IMG/VR virus record: IMGVR_UViG_3300047994_000099
Span: 1-26,594 of that record
Reading direction: 5' to 3' (one strand)
DNA: 26,594 bases
Source of the DNA: a virus
Shown: piece by piece, positions 1 through 4,846 of the stretch
Numbering within the stretch: position 1 is the first letter of the stretch
How the letters are laid out: each line of letters starts with the position of its first letter
Made by a program: the position numbers and the translations under genes
The notes under the pieces: model-generated
Database searches by the model: none
Told to the model about the DNA's origin: nothing
Seen by the model: only the letters and a program-made list of their open reading frames with translations

Positions 1-105
1 CAGATCAGTCATGATCCGGATGTAATTCTTAACGCACCGATCAATTTGCGCCTCGGTGAACTCGTGGCCCGGTTTTAGCTCGGGCGGCATCCAGCGGGTA
101 ATCAT
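1..105 (-). CDS. Hypothetical protein, 5' part only (runs off the left edge)
   Basis: The first 35 codons are visible, beginning MITRWMPPELKPG; the rest lies outside the window. The ATG overlaps the TGA of the next gene upstream in an ATGA arrangement. A purine-rich ribosome site (GAGGGAA) sits about 8 nt before it within a block repeated at four successive starts here. Residues 16-20 (FTEAQID) recall the TEAQIE near the start of the 209-aa protein at 1636-2265, too short to prove relationship. Function unknown; the coding call rests on the start context and the open frame. Confidence 0.55.
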   Translation of the reverse strand, partial: MITRWMPPELKPGHEFTEAQIDRCVKNYIRIMTDL

Positions 106-308
106 TCGCGTTCCCTCTTGGGCACCAAACTCTCGCCCAGCGGACAGTTGAGTATGAAATCGACGCCTGCAGCGAGGGCTTGTTCTGCGGTAAGTGGCGG
201 TCTTTTCAGCGCCTCCTCGGCTAGACGCAGCGCTTCTGCGCCGATGTTGCAGATGCAATACTGCTCAAGAATCATGCACGTCGAGCAGACTGGTCCGTCA
301 AGGCTCAT
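102..308 (-). CDS. Small cysteine-rich hypothetical protein (68 aa)
   Basis: I start this at MSLDGPVCSTCMILEQYC, not at the longer upstream start, because this ATG overlaps the preceding stop (ATGA) and has an AAAGGGG ribosome site. Cys8, Cys11, Cys18 and Cys20 (CSTC and CIC) could bind a metal such as zinc. The rest is helical in character (EALRLAEEALKRPPLTAEQAL). The end encodes a VPK segment from the repeated ribosome-site block. It is one of a chain of leftward small genes with 4-8 nt overlaps, so probably translationally coupled. Function not recognised. Confidence 0.7.
   Translation of the reverse strand: MSLDGPVCSTCMILEQYCICNIGAEALRLAEEALKRPPLTAEQALAAGVDFILNCPLGESLVPKRERE
106..126 (-). 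promoter_or_regulatory. Ribosome-site block, copy 1
   Basis: Read leftward: GGTGCCC AAGA GGGAACGCGA then ATG at 105. The CCC and GGG arms can pair, placing the ribosome site in the 3' arm of a mini-hairpin. Weakest of four related copies. Confidence 0.5.
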
Positions 309-505
309 ACGTCGCCCCTTTGGGGCACCGCGTTCAATACCTGCCTCTCGTCGTGGACCGCGCCGCACCCGTGCTTCCAGAGGAACGGCTCTACGACGCT
401 CATCCGATGAAATCCACGACAGCGCCCGCAATACGGTGCGTAGGCAGGGTCTTTGTCGTGATTCATCACGATTGTTTTGTCGTGAGCCTTGGATACGTCA
501 ACCAT
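305..505 (-). CDS. Small putative zinc-binding protein (66 aa)
   Basis: The start is the ATG at 505 (MVDVSKAHDKTIVMN), preceded by AAGGGAG and overlapping the upstream stop by 8 nt; the longer open frame upstream has no ribosome site. The protein has a CGRCRGFH segment near residue 26 and a later CGAVH, giving possible Cys/His zinc ligands. It ends with AVPQRGD, encoded by the repeated block that is also the ribosome site of the next gene. It belongs to the leftward small-gene chain, probably expressed early. Function not recognised. Confidence 0.68.
   Translation of the reverse strand: MVDVSKAHDKTIVMNHDKDPAYAPYCGRCRGFHRMSVVEPFLWKHGCGAVHDERQVLNAVPQRGDV
309..329 (-). promoter_or_regulatory. 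Ribosome-site block, copy 2
   Basis: Read leftward: GGTGCCCCAAAGGGGCGACG then ATG at 308. GCCCC-AAA-GGGGC is a perfect 5-bp stem with the Shine-Dalgarno bases in its 3' arm. Confidence 0.55.
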
Positions 506-812
506 GATCGTCTCCCTTCTGGGGCACCGAACACTCGCAGACCTTAGCGCAGCCGCATCGCGGACATCGGCCCGGCGCGTTGGGTTCCGCATCCAAGATG
601 GCGCGTAGGGTTTTTTCCTGCGCATCTCGGTCTACCGGAACCTTGAACGGCTTGAGCAACTGCATAAGATGCGACGCCTCTACTTGAACCCTGCAAGGCC
701 CATTTGTGTGCATGCCCACGGGATGCAACGCCCTATGCAGATCCCGCGCGGCTTTACGCGCCGGATACCCCTCGTACTGGCCCACGAATTCCTGTTCTTC
801 CATTTCACCCAT
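498..812 (-). CDS. Hypothetical protein with C-terminal CxxC pair (104 aa)
   Basis: Starts at the ATG at 812 (MGEMEEQEFVGQYEGYPARK), with an AAAGGGAG ribosome site and an 8-nt overlap with the preceding gene. The N-terminal two thirds are predicted soluble and mixed helix/strand. The tail has PGRCPRCGCAKVCEC, with a CxxCxC and a CxC that look like a zinc ribbon or treble clef. The last residues (SVPQKGDDHG) nearly match the end of the neighbouring protein at 805-1182, because both are encoded by copies of the repeated ribosome-site block. No known family recognised. Confidence 0.72.
   Translation of the reverse strand: MGEMEEQEFVGQYEGYPARKAARDLHRALHPVGMHTNGPCRVQVEASHLMQLLKPFKVPVDRDAQEKTLRAILDAEPNAPGRCPRCGCAKVCECSVPQKGDDHG
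506..528 (-). promoter_or_regulatory. Ribosome-site block, copy 3
   Basis: Read leftward: GGTGCCCCAGAAGGGAGACG, then ATC and the ATG at 505. It also codes for the VPQKGDD end of the upstream gene. Nearly identical to copy 4. Confidence 0.6.
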
Positions 813-1182
813 GGTCGTCTCCCTTTGGGGGCACCGATTTGCGGGCTTTGGCGAGCGACATTTGAATATCAAAGTCCCGGTCCCAGTAGAACTTGCCTAC
901 ATCGGTCATCAAATCGGCGAGCGCCGCCTCAAGTTCGCGGATGCGATCCAGCGCGTCGCATTTATCCTTGTGCAGCCTGATGGCGTCGCTCGCCGCGTCA
1001 CGAAGCTCAGCCAGCAGCGGCAGCAGCTTGACCTCGGGCATCGTGCCTGTCTCGACGATGGGGCCGTGAAAGTCCCCGCCAAACCCAATCCAGATCGCAC
1101 GCATCGCCGTGTACTCAGCCAGCGTGATGAGTTGCCCCGTCGCGGCGACGTACCTGGCGTGTGTGCGTTCCAGTTCGCTCAT
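805..1182 (-). CDS. Hypothetical protein with coiled-coil segment (125 aa)
   Basis: Starts MSELERTHARYVAATGQLIT at 1182, the ATG overlapping the stop of a tiny upstream ORF (ATGA). The middle is rich in Leu, Ala and charged residues (AELRDAASDAIRLHKDKC, then RIRELEAALADLM), consistent with a helical hairpin or short coiled coil. The C-terminus SVPPKGDDHG comes from the repeated block that provides the ribosome site of the next gene. Part of the leftward small-gene chain. No enzymatic motif; function unknown. Confidence 0.72.
   Translation of the reverse strand: MSELERTHARYVAATGQLITLAEYTAMRAIWIGFGGDFHGPIVETGTMPEVKLLPLLAELRDAASDAIRLHKDKCDALDRIRELEAALADLMTDVGKFYWDRDFDIQMSLAKARKSVPPKGDDHG
813..835 (-). 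promoter_or_regulatory. Ribosome-site block, copy 4
   Basis: Read leftward: GGTGCCCCCAAAGGGAGACG, then ACC and the ATG at 812. It also codes for the VPPKGDD end of the upstream gene. Confidence 0.6.
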
Positions 1183-1244
1183 GCCTCATCTTTCCGGTCA
1201 GACGGTACATCGCCTAGCAGCGCTGTGGGGCTCACTCGTTCCAT
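1179..1244 (-). CDS. Tiny ORF (21 aa), possible coupling peptide
   Basis: A 21-codon frame (MERVSPTALLGDVPSDRKDE plus A) begins inside the end of the upstream 25-aa peptide gene in another frame, with GGGAGA 6 nt before its ATG, and ends in an ATGA overlap with the start at 1182. Spacing and ribosome site favour translation, perhaps only to hand ribosomes to the 125-aa gene, whose own site is poor. Nothing about the peptide suggests a function. Confidence 0.4.
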   Translation of the reverse strand: MERVSPTALLGDVPSDRKDEA

Positions 1245-1309
1245 ACCAGTTCTCCCAGCAGACGGGCGCAGGCCGCAACAATCAACGTAGTGGCGTACAG
1301 GAAAAACAT
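1232..1309 (-). CDS. Tiny membrane peptide (25 aa)
   Basis: MFFLYATTLIVAACARLLGE followed by LVWNE. Residues 1-15 are hydrophobic enough for one membrane segment; the rest is amphipathic. A GGGAG ribosome site lies 7 nt before the ATG, and the previous peptide gene ends 1 nt upstream of it. It sits in a run of three very short frames with good ribosome sites, typical of phage membrane peptides, but no holin, spanin or other family is recognised. Confidence 0.45.
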   Translation of the reverse strand: MFFLYATTLIVAACARLLGELVWNE

Positions 1310-1310
1310 T

Positions 1311-1382
1311 TTACACTCCCAGTGCTATGGCTATGATAAGGATGAACAGAAAACCGGCTAGGCCCATGGCGCGCTTCGTCAT
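1311..1382 (-). CDS. Tiny single-pass membrane peptide (23 aa)
   Basis: MTKRAMGLAGFLFILIIAIA followed by LGV: a basic N-terminus then a continuous hydrophobic stretch, the pattern of a one-span inner-membrane peptide. A GGGGGT ribosome site lies in the end of the upstream gene, whose stop is 2 nt before this ATG. It probably shares the transcript that starts at the promoter near 1551-1578. Role unknown. Confidence 0.5.
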   Translation of the reverse strand: MTKRAMGLAGFLFILIIAIALGV

Positions 1383-1384
1383 GA

Positions 1385-1543
1385 TCAGACCCCCAGCCGG
1401 CGCAGGATTTCTTCGCGCTCGACACGGGCGCGGGCTTCAGCCATCACGCGGGCGTTATCGGCTGGGGTGTGTAGCAGCTGGTTAGAAGCCTTCAGCCAGA
1501 CAGTGCGGGCCAGGGCCTGATTCGCTTGGTGCTCGGTTTTCAT
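1385..1543 (-). CDS. Small hypothetical protein (52 aa), probably from a leaderless mRNA
   Basis: The protein starts MKTEHQANQALARTVWLKAS and is highly helical and charged (ARVMAEARARVEREEILRRL), without a catalytic motif. I prefer the ATG at 1543 to a TTG 14 codons upstream because a strong promoter (TTGACA, 16 nt, TAGAAT) covers that extension and its -10 ends 7 nt before this ATG. There is therefore no room for a leader or ribosome site, so a leaderless message is inferred. An operator-like palindrome overlaps the -35. It is first in the leftward unit running to the left edge. Confidence 0.65.
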   Translation of the reverse strand: MKTEHQANQALARTVWLKASNQLLHTPADNARVMAEARARVEREEILRRLGV

Positions 1544-1550
1544 GTGGCCT

Positions 1551-1578
1551 ATTCTACAGCGCCTGACATCCTTGTCAA
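1551..1578 (-). promoter_or_regulatory. Leftward sigma70-like promoter with operator palindrome
   Basis: Leftward -35 TTGACA (1578-1573), 16-nt spacer, -10 TAGAAT (1556-1551). The palindrome TGACATCCTTGTCA (1564-1577) overlaps the -35. The start codon at 1543 follows the -10 by 7 nt. Confidence 0.7.
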
Positions 1579-1592
1579 TTAGCAATTAGAGA

Positions 1593-1633
1593 AACGGGTC
1601 ACATTCCATGCAACCCGTTCCCGGGAACTACCC
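1593..1633. promoter_or_regulatory. Inverted repeat plus GTTCCCGGGAAC palindrome after the 209-aa gene
   Basis: AACGGGT (1593-1599) and ACCCGTT (1613-1619) can form a 7-bp stem just past the stop of the leftward gene at 1636, followed on that strand by TCTCTAATT, a poor but possible terminator tail. It overlaps CCGTTCCCGGGAACTACCC (1615-1633), one of six copies of a recurring palindrome. Terminator or protein-binding site cannot be separated by eye. Confidence 0.35.
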
Positions 1634-1635
1634 AA

Positions 1636-2265
1636 CTAGGCGTGCAATTGAACGCCCATGCGTTCACGGCGCGCGGCCGGCTTATCCAGCTGAGCCAGCG
1701 CGGCCTGTAGGGCCTCGATTGCCTCTTCTAGAGTCTCGCGTGCAGCCTCGGGCGCCTGCCTCTGGGCGTGGCTGATAATTGCAGCCTGTGCCCGTTCCAC
1801 GCGTGACTGAGGTTCCTCCCCATCGGTGCGGGCGGCGTTTACACTGGCGCGTAGTTCCCCCTTGCTGACCGTCATCACGTCAATGGCTCGGATATCCCCT
1901 CCCTCGCGGATCCAACTGACCAGCGTGGACTTTGCCGTGCGGGCGAATGTCGACCGGCGGTTGCGCTCGAGGGTGCGCAGCCTCTGGGCGTCCAGGGGTA
2001 GCGAGGGGTCCGCGGCAATCTCGGGCGTGGTCACCCCGCGTAGCACGGCCGCATAGAACGGGGCGTTCACGTCATCCAGTGCCTTCAGCTGGCCCCCCGC
2101 CGCTAGCCGCCTGCCCTTGACCTTGTCCCCCAGCTTCGCCTGCACGGCCGTGATGATCACGCGCAGATAGGTGGAATCGAAGCCATCTCTAACCGTGGCA
2201 TTATGGAGGCGCTCGGCAGCCAGCGATTCAATTTGCGCCTCGGTCATTACGTACAGATTTTTCAC
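1636..2265 (-). CDS. Hypothetical phage protein (209 aa), helical
   Basis: The frame opens with GTG at 2265 (MKNLYVMTEAQIESLAAERL); an ATG six codons later is an alternative. The protein is basic and mostly helical. Residues about 70-120 contain LRTLERNRRSTFARTAKSTL, rich in Arg/Lys and plausible as a nucleic-acid contact region. The C-terminal third (ETLEEAIEALQAALAQLDK) is a likely coiled coil. It is the largest soluble protein of the left cluster and has the palindrome cluster 2301-2377 directly upstream. A DNA-binding or regulatory role is possible but rests on charge and position only. Confidence 0.75.
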   Translation of the reverse strand: MKNLYVMTEAQIESLAAERLHNATVRDGFDSTYLRVIITAVQAKLGDKVKGRRLAAGGQLKALDDVNAPFYAAVLRGVTTPEIAADPSLPLDAQRLRTLERNRRSTFARTAKSTLVSWIREGGDIRAIDVMTVSKGELRASVNAARTDGEEPQSRVERAQAAIISHAQRQAPEAARETLEEAIEALQAALAQLDKPAARRERMGVQLHA

Positions 2266-2300
2266 TTTTATCTATCCTAGTAAATGGTGTGGTTAACATC

Positions 2301-2377
2301 GACGGGGGAGAGTCTGACACGCATGTCAGTCCCCGTCTGTGCGGTAGCACACAAAGATTATGTCAGACTGATCTGAC
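2301..2377. promoter_or_regulatory. Cluster of three palindromes between leftward genes
   Basis: Three inverted repeats lie end to end: GACGGGG (2301-2307) with CCCCGTC (2331-2337), enclosing the operator CTGACACGCATGTCAG (2314-2329); TGTGC-GGTA-GCACA (2338-2351); and GTCAGACTGATCTGAC (2362-2377). No convincing -10 accompanies the operator, unlike the other copies. This fills most of the 113-nt gap between the genes ending at 2379 and starting at 2265; I see no gene in it. It could be an operator array or tandem terminator hairpins. Confidence 0.55.
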
Positions 2378-2378
2378 G

Positions 2379-2573
2379 TTAGGATTTATCGGCCTTGCGC
2401 CGGTATCGCGTCGGGCCCATGTAGTTCAGCACCGTCAGCTTGTACCGCTCGGGGCGGCGCTTCGTGCTGAACTCTACGTAGCCATCCAGATCCACGCGGC
2501 CCACGAGGCACCCCACGCGGCCATCGGGTACGCGAACTACTGTCGGATTCAGCAGCTTCAGGGAGCCTTCCAT
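2379..2573 (-). CDS. Small hypothetical protein, beta-rich (64 aa)
   Basis: Starts MEGSLKLLNPTVVRVPDGRV with AAGAGG a few nt before the ATG, inside the end of the preceding gene. The sequence alternates hydrophobic and polar residues (GCLVGRVDLDGYVEFSTKRR), suggesting a small beta-barrel such as an SH3-like fold, and ends in a basic tail (GPTRYRRKADKS), which would suit nucleic-acid binding. No family is recognised with certainty. Last gene of the leftward unit that begins near 3005. Confidence 0.68.
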   Translation of the reverse strand: MEGSLKLLNPTVVRVPDGRVGCLVGRVDLDGYVEFSTKRRPERYKLTVLNYMGPTRYRRKADKS

Positions 2574-2743
2574 GCGCCTCTTGCTACCAATTCAGCTAAC
2601 GTTTCAGGGGGCTCGACGTAATCCTTACGGACCTGGCCGCAGAACGCACACACGCCCTGTATCCAGGCCGGATACTGCTGTGTACGTAGGTGCTTTTTGC
2701 AGTCCTTCTGTCGCTGCAGGATTACGGGATCAATGTCCGGCAT
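2558..2743 (-). CDS. Small CxxC protein (61 aa)
   Basis: I use the ATG at 2743 (MPDIDPVILQRQKDCKKHLR); an in-frame ATG at 2761 would add six residues and enlarge the overlap with the upstream gene, and neither has a strong ribosome site. C15xxxH19 and the later CAFC make a possible zinc site (C-x3-H then C-x2-C). It overlaps both neighbours by about 15 nt, indicating coupled translation. Function unknown. Confidence 0.62.
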   Translation of the reverse strand: MPDIDPVILQRQKDCKKHLRTQQYPAWIQGVCAFCGQVRKDYVEPPETLAELVARGAWKAP

Positions 2744-3005
2744 AGGGCGCGCCAGCTGCATGTTTTGTACGAAACTGCAGCATAAACTGATGCTCTTTCA
2801 AGCGCTCAAGGGGGACGTACAGCCCCATGTGGTAGAGACAACGCAGGCACGTAACTTCCGTGTCGTCATTCGTGAATCTCGTAGCTCGGCTGGGGTGCGT
2901 GTCGCATACGGCGCCGTCGATGGCCCACATGTGAACCTTCAAACATCGCTTCGTGCGATTTTGCAGCCGGTAAACCCCCAATGGATCGCCAATGCTCGTT
3001 GCCAC
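2730..3005 (-). CDS. Putative zinc-binding small protein (91 aa), probably leaderless start
   Basis: A TTG-start reading would begin inside the promoter, so it is rejected. GTG at 3005 lies 7 nt after a TAGAAT -10 hexamer, the geometry seen at other starts here. An ATG at 2930 (MWAIDGAVCDTHPSRATRFT) with a GAAGG site is the alternative and could give a short form of 66 aa. The core KVHMWAIDGAVCDT followed by EVTCLRCL looks like a small Cys/His metal-binding fold common in phage early proteins. First gene of the unit ending at 2379. Confidence 0.62.
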   Translation of the reverse strand: MATSIGDPLGVYRLQNRTKRCLKVHMWAIDGAVCDTHPSRATRFTNDDTEVTCLRCLYHMGLYVPLERLKEHQFMLQFRTKHAAGAPYAGH

Positions 3006-3012
3006 GTTGTAA

Positions 3013-3041
3013 ATTCTACTGACGTGCGTGTCAGTGGTCAA
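3013..3041 (-). promoter_or_regulatory. Leftward promoter with operator filling the spacer
   Basis: Leftward -35 TTGACC (3041-3036), 17-nt spacer, -10 TAGAAT (3018-3013). The spacer is almost entirely the palindrome ACTGACACGCACGTCAGT on that strand (3018-3035), so a bound protein would block RNA polymerase. GTG at 3005 follows the -10 by 7 nt. Confidence 0.68.
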
Positions 3042-3204
3042 CAGCCACCCAAACCAGAATCATCAGGCAGATGGGGGTAACCAGAACGCACACCCCACAA
3101 ATGATAATGGCCGCCCCGACGAGCAGGCGGCCACCGATCCATATCAATTTTTCAGCGATTTTAAGTCGCGCTAAACGCTTGCTCACCGAACTGAATAGTC
3201 TCAT
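3031..3204 (-). CDS. Small membrane protein (57 aa)
   Basis: I start at the ATG at 3204 (MRLFSSVSKRLARLKIAEKL); the longer frame begins with an unsupported TTG. A basic amphipathic N-terminus precedes a long hydrophobic stretch from about residue 24 to 55, with GGRLLVGAAIIICGVCVLV and LMILVWVAV, enough for one or two membrane spans. Its 5' part overlaps, in another frame, a decayed copy of the end of the neighbouring secreted protein. Its last codons overlap the promoter at 3013-3041. Function unknown. Confidence 0.58.
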   Translation of the reverse strand: MRLFSSVSKRLARLKIAEKLIWIGGRLLVGAAIIICGVCVLVTPICLMILVWVAVDH

Positions 3205-3298
3205 TCGTCGAACCCGCCAGGACAATCGACCACTTGTACAGGCCGTTGTTCGTCCCCAGGGACAACATCGAGCGGAACGGAATCTTCAGCCAGACCCA
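3161..3298 (-). pseudogene. Duplicated C-terminal module of the secreted collagen-like protein (remnant)
   Basis: Directly after the stop of the 3300-4145 gene, in the +1 frame, there is a 45-codon stretch without a usable start that begins WVWLKIPFRSM and ends IQFGEQAFSAT then stop. It aligns with the last 44 residues of that gene (WNWLKVPFRQI to MQVGAQVFSAQ) with one gap: shared W-WLK-PFR, YK, ET-Q-G-Q and FSA. The DNA is well diverged, so the duplication or exchange is old. It may be a silent alternative ending or leftover of a recombination event. The conserved frame argues against chance. Confidence 0.7.
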
Positions 3299-3299
3299 C

Positions 3300-4145
3300 T
3301 CATTGCGCCGAAAACACCTGCGCACCAACCTGCATAGTCGTCTCGCCGGTCATGGCGAGCGTGTACTTGTACCATGCCGTGTTCGGGTGGATGCCGCCGT
3401 TGATCTGGCGAAACGGTACCTTGAGCCAGTTCCAACCCTTGACCTGTGGCGCGGTTAGGTAGCTGTTGACGATGGCCAGTCCGCTGTTGATGAAAAACGG
3501 CTGGTCGCCGGGTGCTTCGCCGCCCAAGTACCATGTGTCATTACCCGTGCCCGAGTAGACGCGCAGCCACAGGTAATTGTACGGCGTGACGTCCAGCGTA
3601 TCGCCGGGAAAGCGGGGCTGAAATCCGCCCGATCCGCCCATGCCCGCCAGTCCGACAACCTTCGTCTCAAGCGGGAACAGCGGATCAACCGCAGCGGGCG
3701 CCGCGCCGTAGTTCGCCGTGACACCAGAGTAATTATAATCGCCGGGCGACTGCGTCACGCCGTCGTAGTAAAACATGAACTGCGTGCCACTAGGGCCTGT
3801 GCCGTTCGGAAACGGCGTACCGCCGGAGCCGCCAGCCGGCGGCGTGGTGCCCCCACCCCCGGGCGGCGTCGTGACCGGCTGACCGATCGCAGCGGCCACG
3901 GCAGCAATGAATGCCTGATTGGTGGCGAGACTGGCAGCCACGCTCGAGGCCGACGGAGAAGCCCCCGCCGGGCCTGCAACGCCCTGGGGACCAGCCGGAC
4001 CGGTCGCACCTACCGGACCCTGAGGGCCAGGCACAGGCGCCGGAATCGTGATCGAGGCAGTACCCGTAATCGGGACCGTCTGCACAGAAGCGGCCAGCGC
4101 GGCCGTGGACAGCAGCGCAGCTGAGAGAACAAACAATTTACGCAT
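3300..4145 (-). CDS. Secreted collagen-like protein with C-terminal beta domain (281 aa)
   Basis: A TAGGAG ribosome site precedes the ATG. Residues 1-19 are a Sec signal peptide (MRKLFVLSAALLSTAALA, cleavage near ALA-A). Residues about 37-62 are collagen-like Gly-X-Y triplets (GPQGPVGATGPAGPQGVAGP), then Ala/Ser helix, a Gly/Pro/Thr linker (100-125) and an aromatic, beta-rich domain of about 150 residues containing DNTWYLGGEAP-like strands and ending GAQVFSAQ. Collagen repeats are common in phage fibres, but a signal peptide is not, so the product may be exported by the infected or lysogenic host rather than built into virions. A partial second copy of its last module follows. Function unproven. 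Confidence 0.8.
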   Translation of the reverse strand: MRKLFVLSAALLSTAALAASVQTVPITGTASITIPAPVPGPQGPVGATGPAGPQGVAGPAGASPSASSVAASLATNQAFIAAVAAAIGQPVTTPPGGGGTTPPAGGSGGTPFPNGTGPSGTQFMFYYDGVTQSPGDYNYSGVTANYGAAPAAVDPLFPLETKVVGLAGMGGSGGFQPRFPGDTLDVTPYNYLWLRVYSGTGNDTWYLGGEAPGDQPFFINSGLAIVNSYLTAPQVKGWNWLKVPFRQINGGIHPNTAWYKYTLAMTGETTMQVGAQVFSAQ

Positions 4146-4183
4146 TGCAAACTCCTAGTGTTGTGGACCGGCGCAGCATAGCC

Positions 4184-4273
4184 CTAATAATCGTCGCCGT
4201 CTTCACTACCCTCGCGCGATTCGTCATCGTACTGATAGTGGTCACAGTCTCGAGCTAGGGTGAGCGGGCGCAT
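4184..4273 (-). CDS. Possible tiny acidic peptide (29 aa)
   Basis: MRPLTLARDCDHYQYDDESR then EGSEDGDDY, very acidic at the end. No ordinary ribosome site, but TAAAAT lies 6 nt before the ATG inside a small hairpin loop (TGGGGG/CCCCCA), similar to the leaderless starts elsewhere here. It would be the only content of the 162-nt gap between the genes at 4145 and 4308. The call depends on that start signal and is weak. Confidence 0.35.
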   Translation of the reverse strand: MRPLTLARDCDHYQYDDESREGSEDGDDY

Positions 4274-4307
4274 GGGGGCATTTTACTACCCCCACCCCCG
4301 GGCACCA

Positions 4308-4592
4308 TTAAGACTGCCTGTCGAGGAACGCATCGAGGCAGGCCGTCTGTACCCACTTGGCGAACTCCCCCCGCTTCTCAAAACTAAGAGTACCCGGAAT
4401 CTTAACGTGTATTTTCAGCACATCTTCGTTGACCTGCTTTTTTATGGCGCGCCACACGGGATCAATACACGCGATACACGCCCCCGTAGACACATAGCGC
4501 TCAGTTTCGTGCCCGTGGACGCATGGGCGGCCCGTGAAATAACGCTTGCGCCCCTGGAGTCGCGCCTCTTCTCTTTCAATAAAGGTATACAT
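4308..4592 (-). CDS. Small zinc-binding (CxxGH...CxxC) protein (94 aa)
   Basis: Starts MYTFIEREEARLQGRKRYFT with an AGGAG ribosome site, part of which lies in the inverted-repeat arm upstream. Residues about 14-42 carry YFTGRPCVHGHETERYV followed by ACIAC, the short metal-binding module often found fused to HNH endonucleases or standing alone in phages. No HNH catalytic residues follow, so it is probably a free zinc module with a helical C-terminus (WRAIKKQVNEDVLKIHVKIP). It is the first leftward gene beyond the AT-rich divergent region and probably opens that unit. Confidence 0.75.
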   Translation of the reverse strand: MYTFIEREEARLQGRKRYFTGRPCVHGHETERYVSTGACIACIDPVWRAIKKQVNEDVLKIHVKIPGTLSFEKRGEFAKWVQTACLDAFLDRQS

Positions 4593-4601
4593 TTCAAGCT
4601 C

Positions 4602-4797
4602 CTAAGAATATGCATGTACTTTTGTATTGTGCCCCAAGATTCTAACAGTTTAAGGTTATTGAGACAACGAAGATTAAACACTCTTTACATTTAACACTAT
4701 TATATTTTATATATCGAATATTATTTAAGAATGCGCGAAAGAATCTTAATACATGCAGAATCTGTAGCACAATACAAAAGTACATGCATATTCTTAG
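4602..4797. repeat. AT-rich island flanked by perfect 31-bp inverted repeats
   Basis: Positions 4602-4632 and 4767-4797 are exact reverse complements over 31 bp. The 134-bp core (4633-4766) is strikingly A+T-rich in a GC-rich window and holds further AAGATTCT/AGAATCTT repeats and TATATTTTATATAT, with -10-like elements on both strands. It lies between leftward and rightward genes, so transcripts leaving either side through the arms would carry the same 31-nt sequence. Candidates: replication origin, divergent promoter region, or a miniature transposable element (a TA occurs just inside both ends). No gene is seen. Confidence 0.8.
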
Positions 4798-4810
4798 TTT
4801 TCACGATTTA

Positions 4811-4839
4811 TTGTCGTTTTACTTTTGGTGCGCTATTCT
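4811..4839 (+). promoter_or_regulatory. Promoter for the terminase genes
   Basis: -35 TTGTCG (4811-4816), 17-nt spacer, -10 TATTCT (4834-4839), then 7 nt to GTG at 4847. No operator palindrome is seen here. Confidence 0.55.
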
Positions 4840-4846
4840 GTGGATT

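Noticed and set aside
4784-4846. Upstream ATG start for terS
   Set aside because: Lies in the inverted-repeat arm, has no ribosome site, overlaps the promoter and would add a hydrophobic leader not expected for a small terminase.
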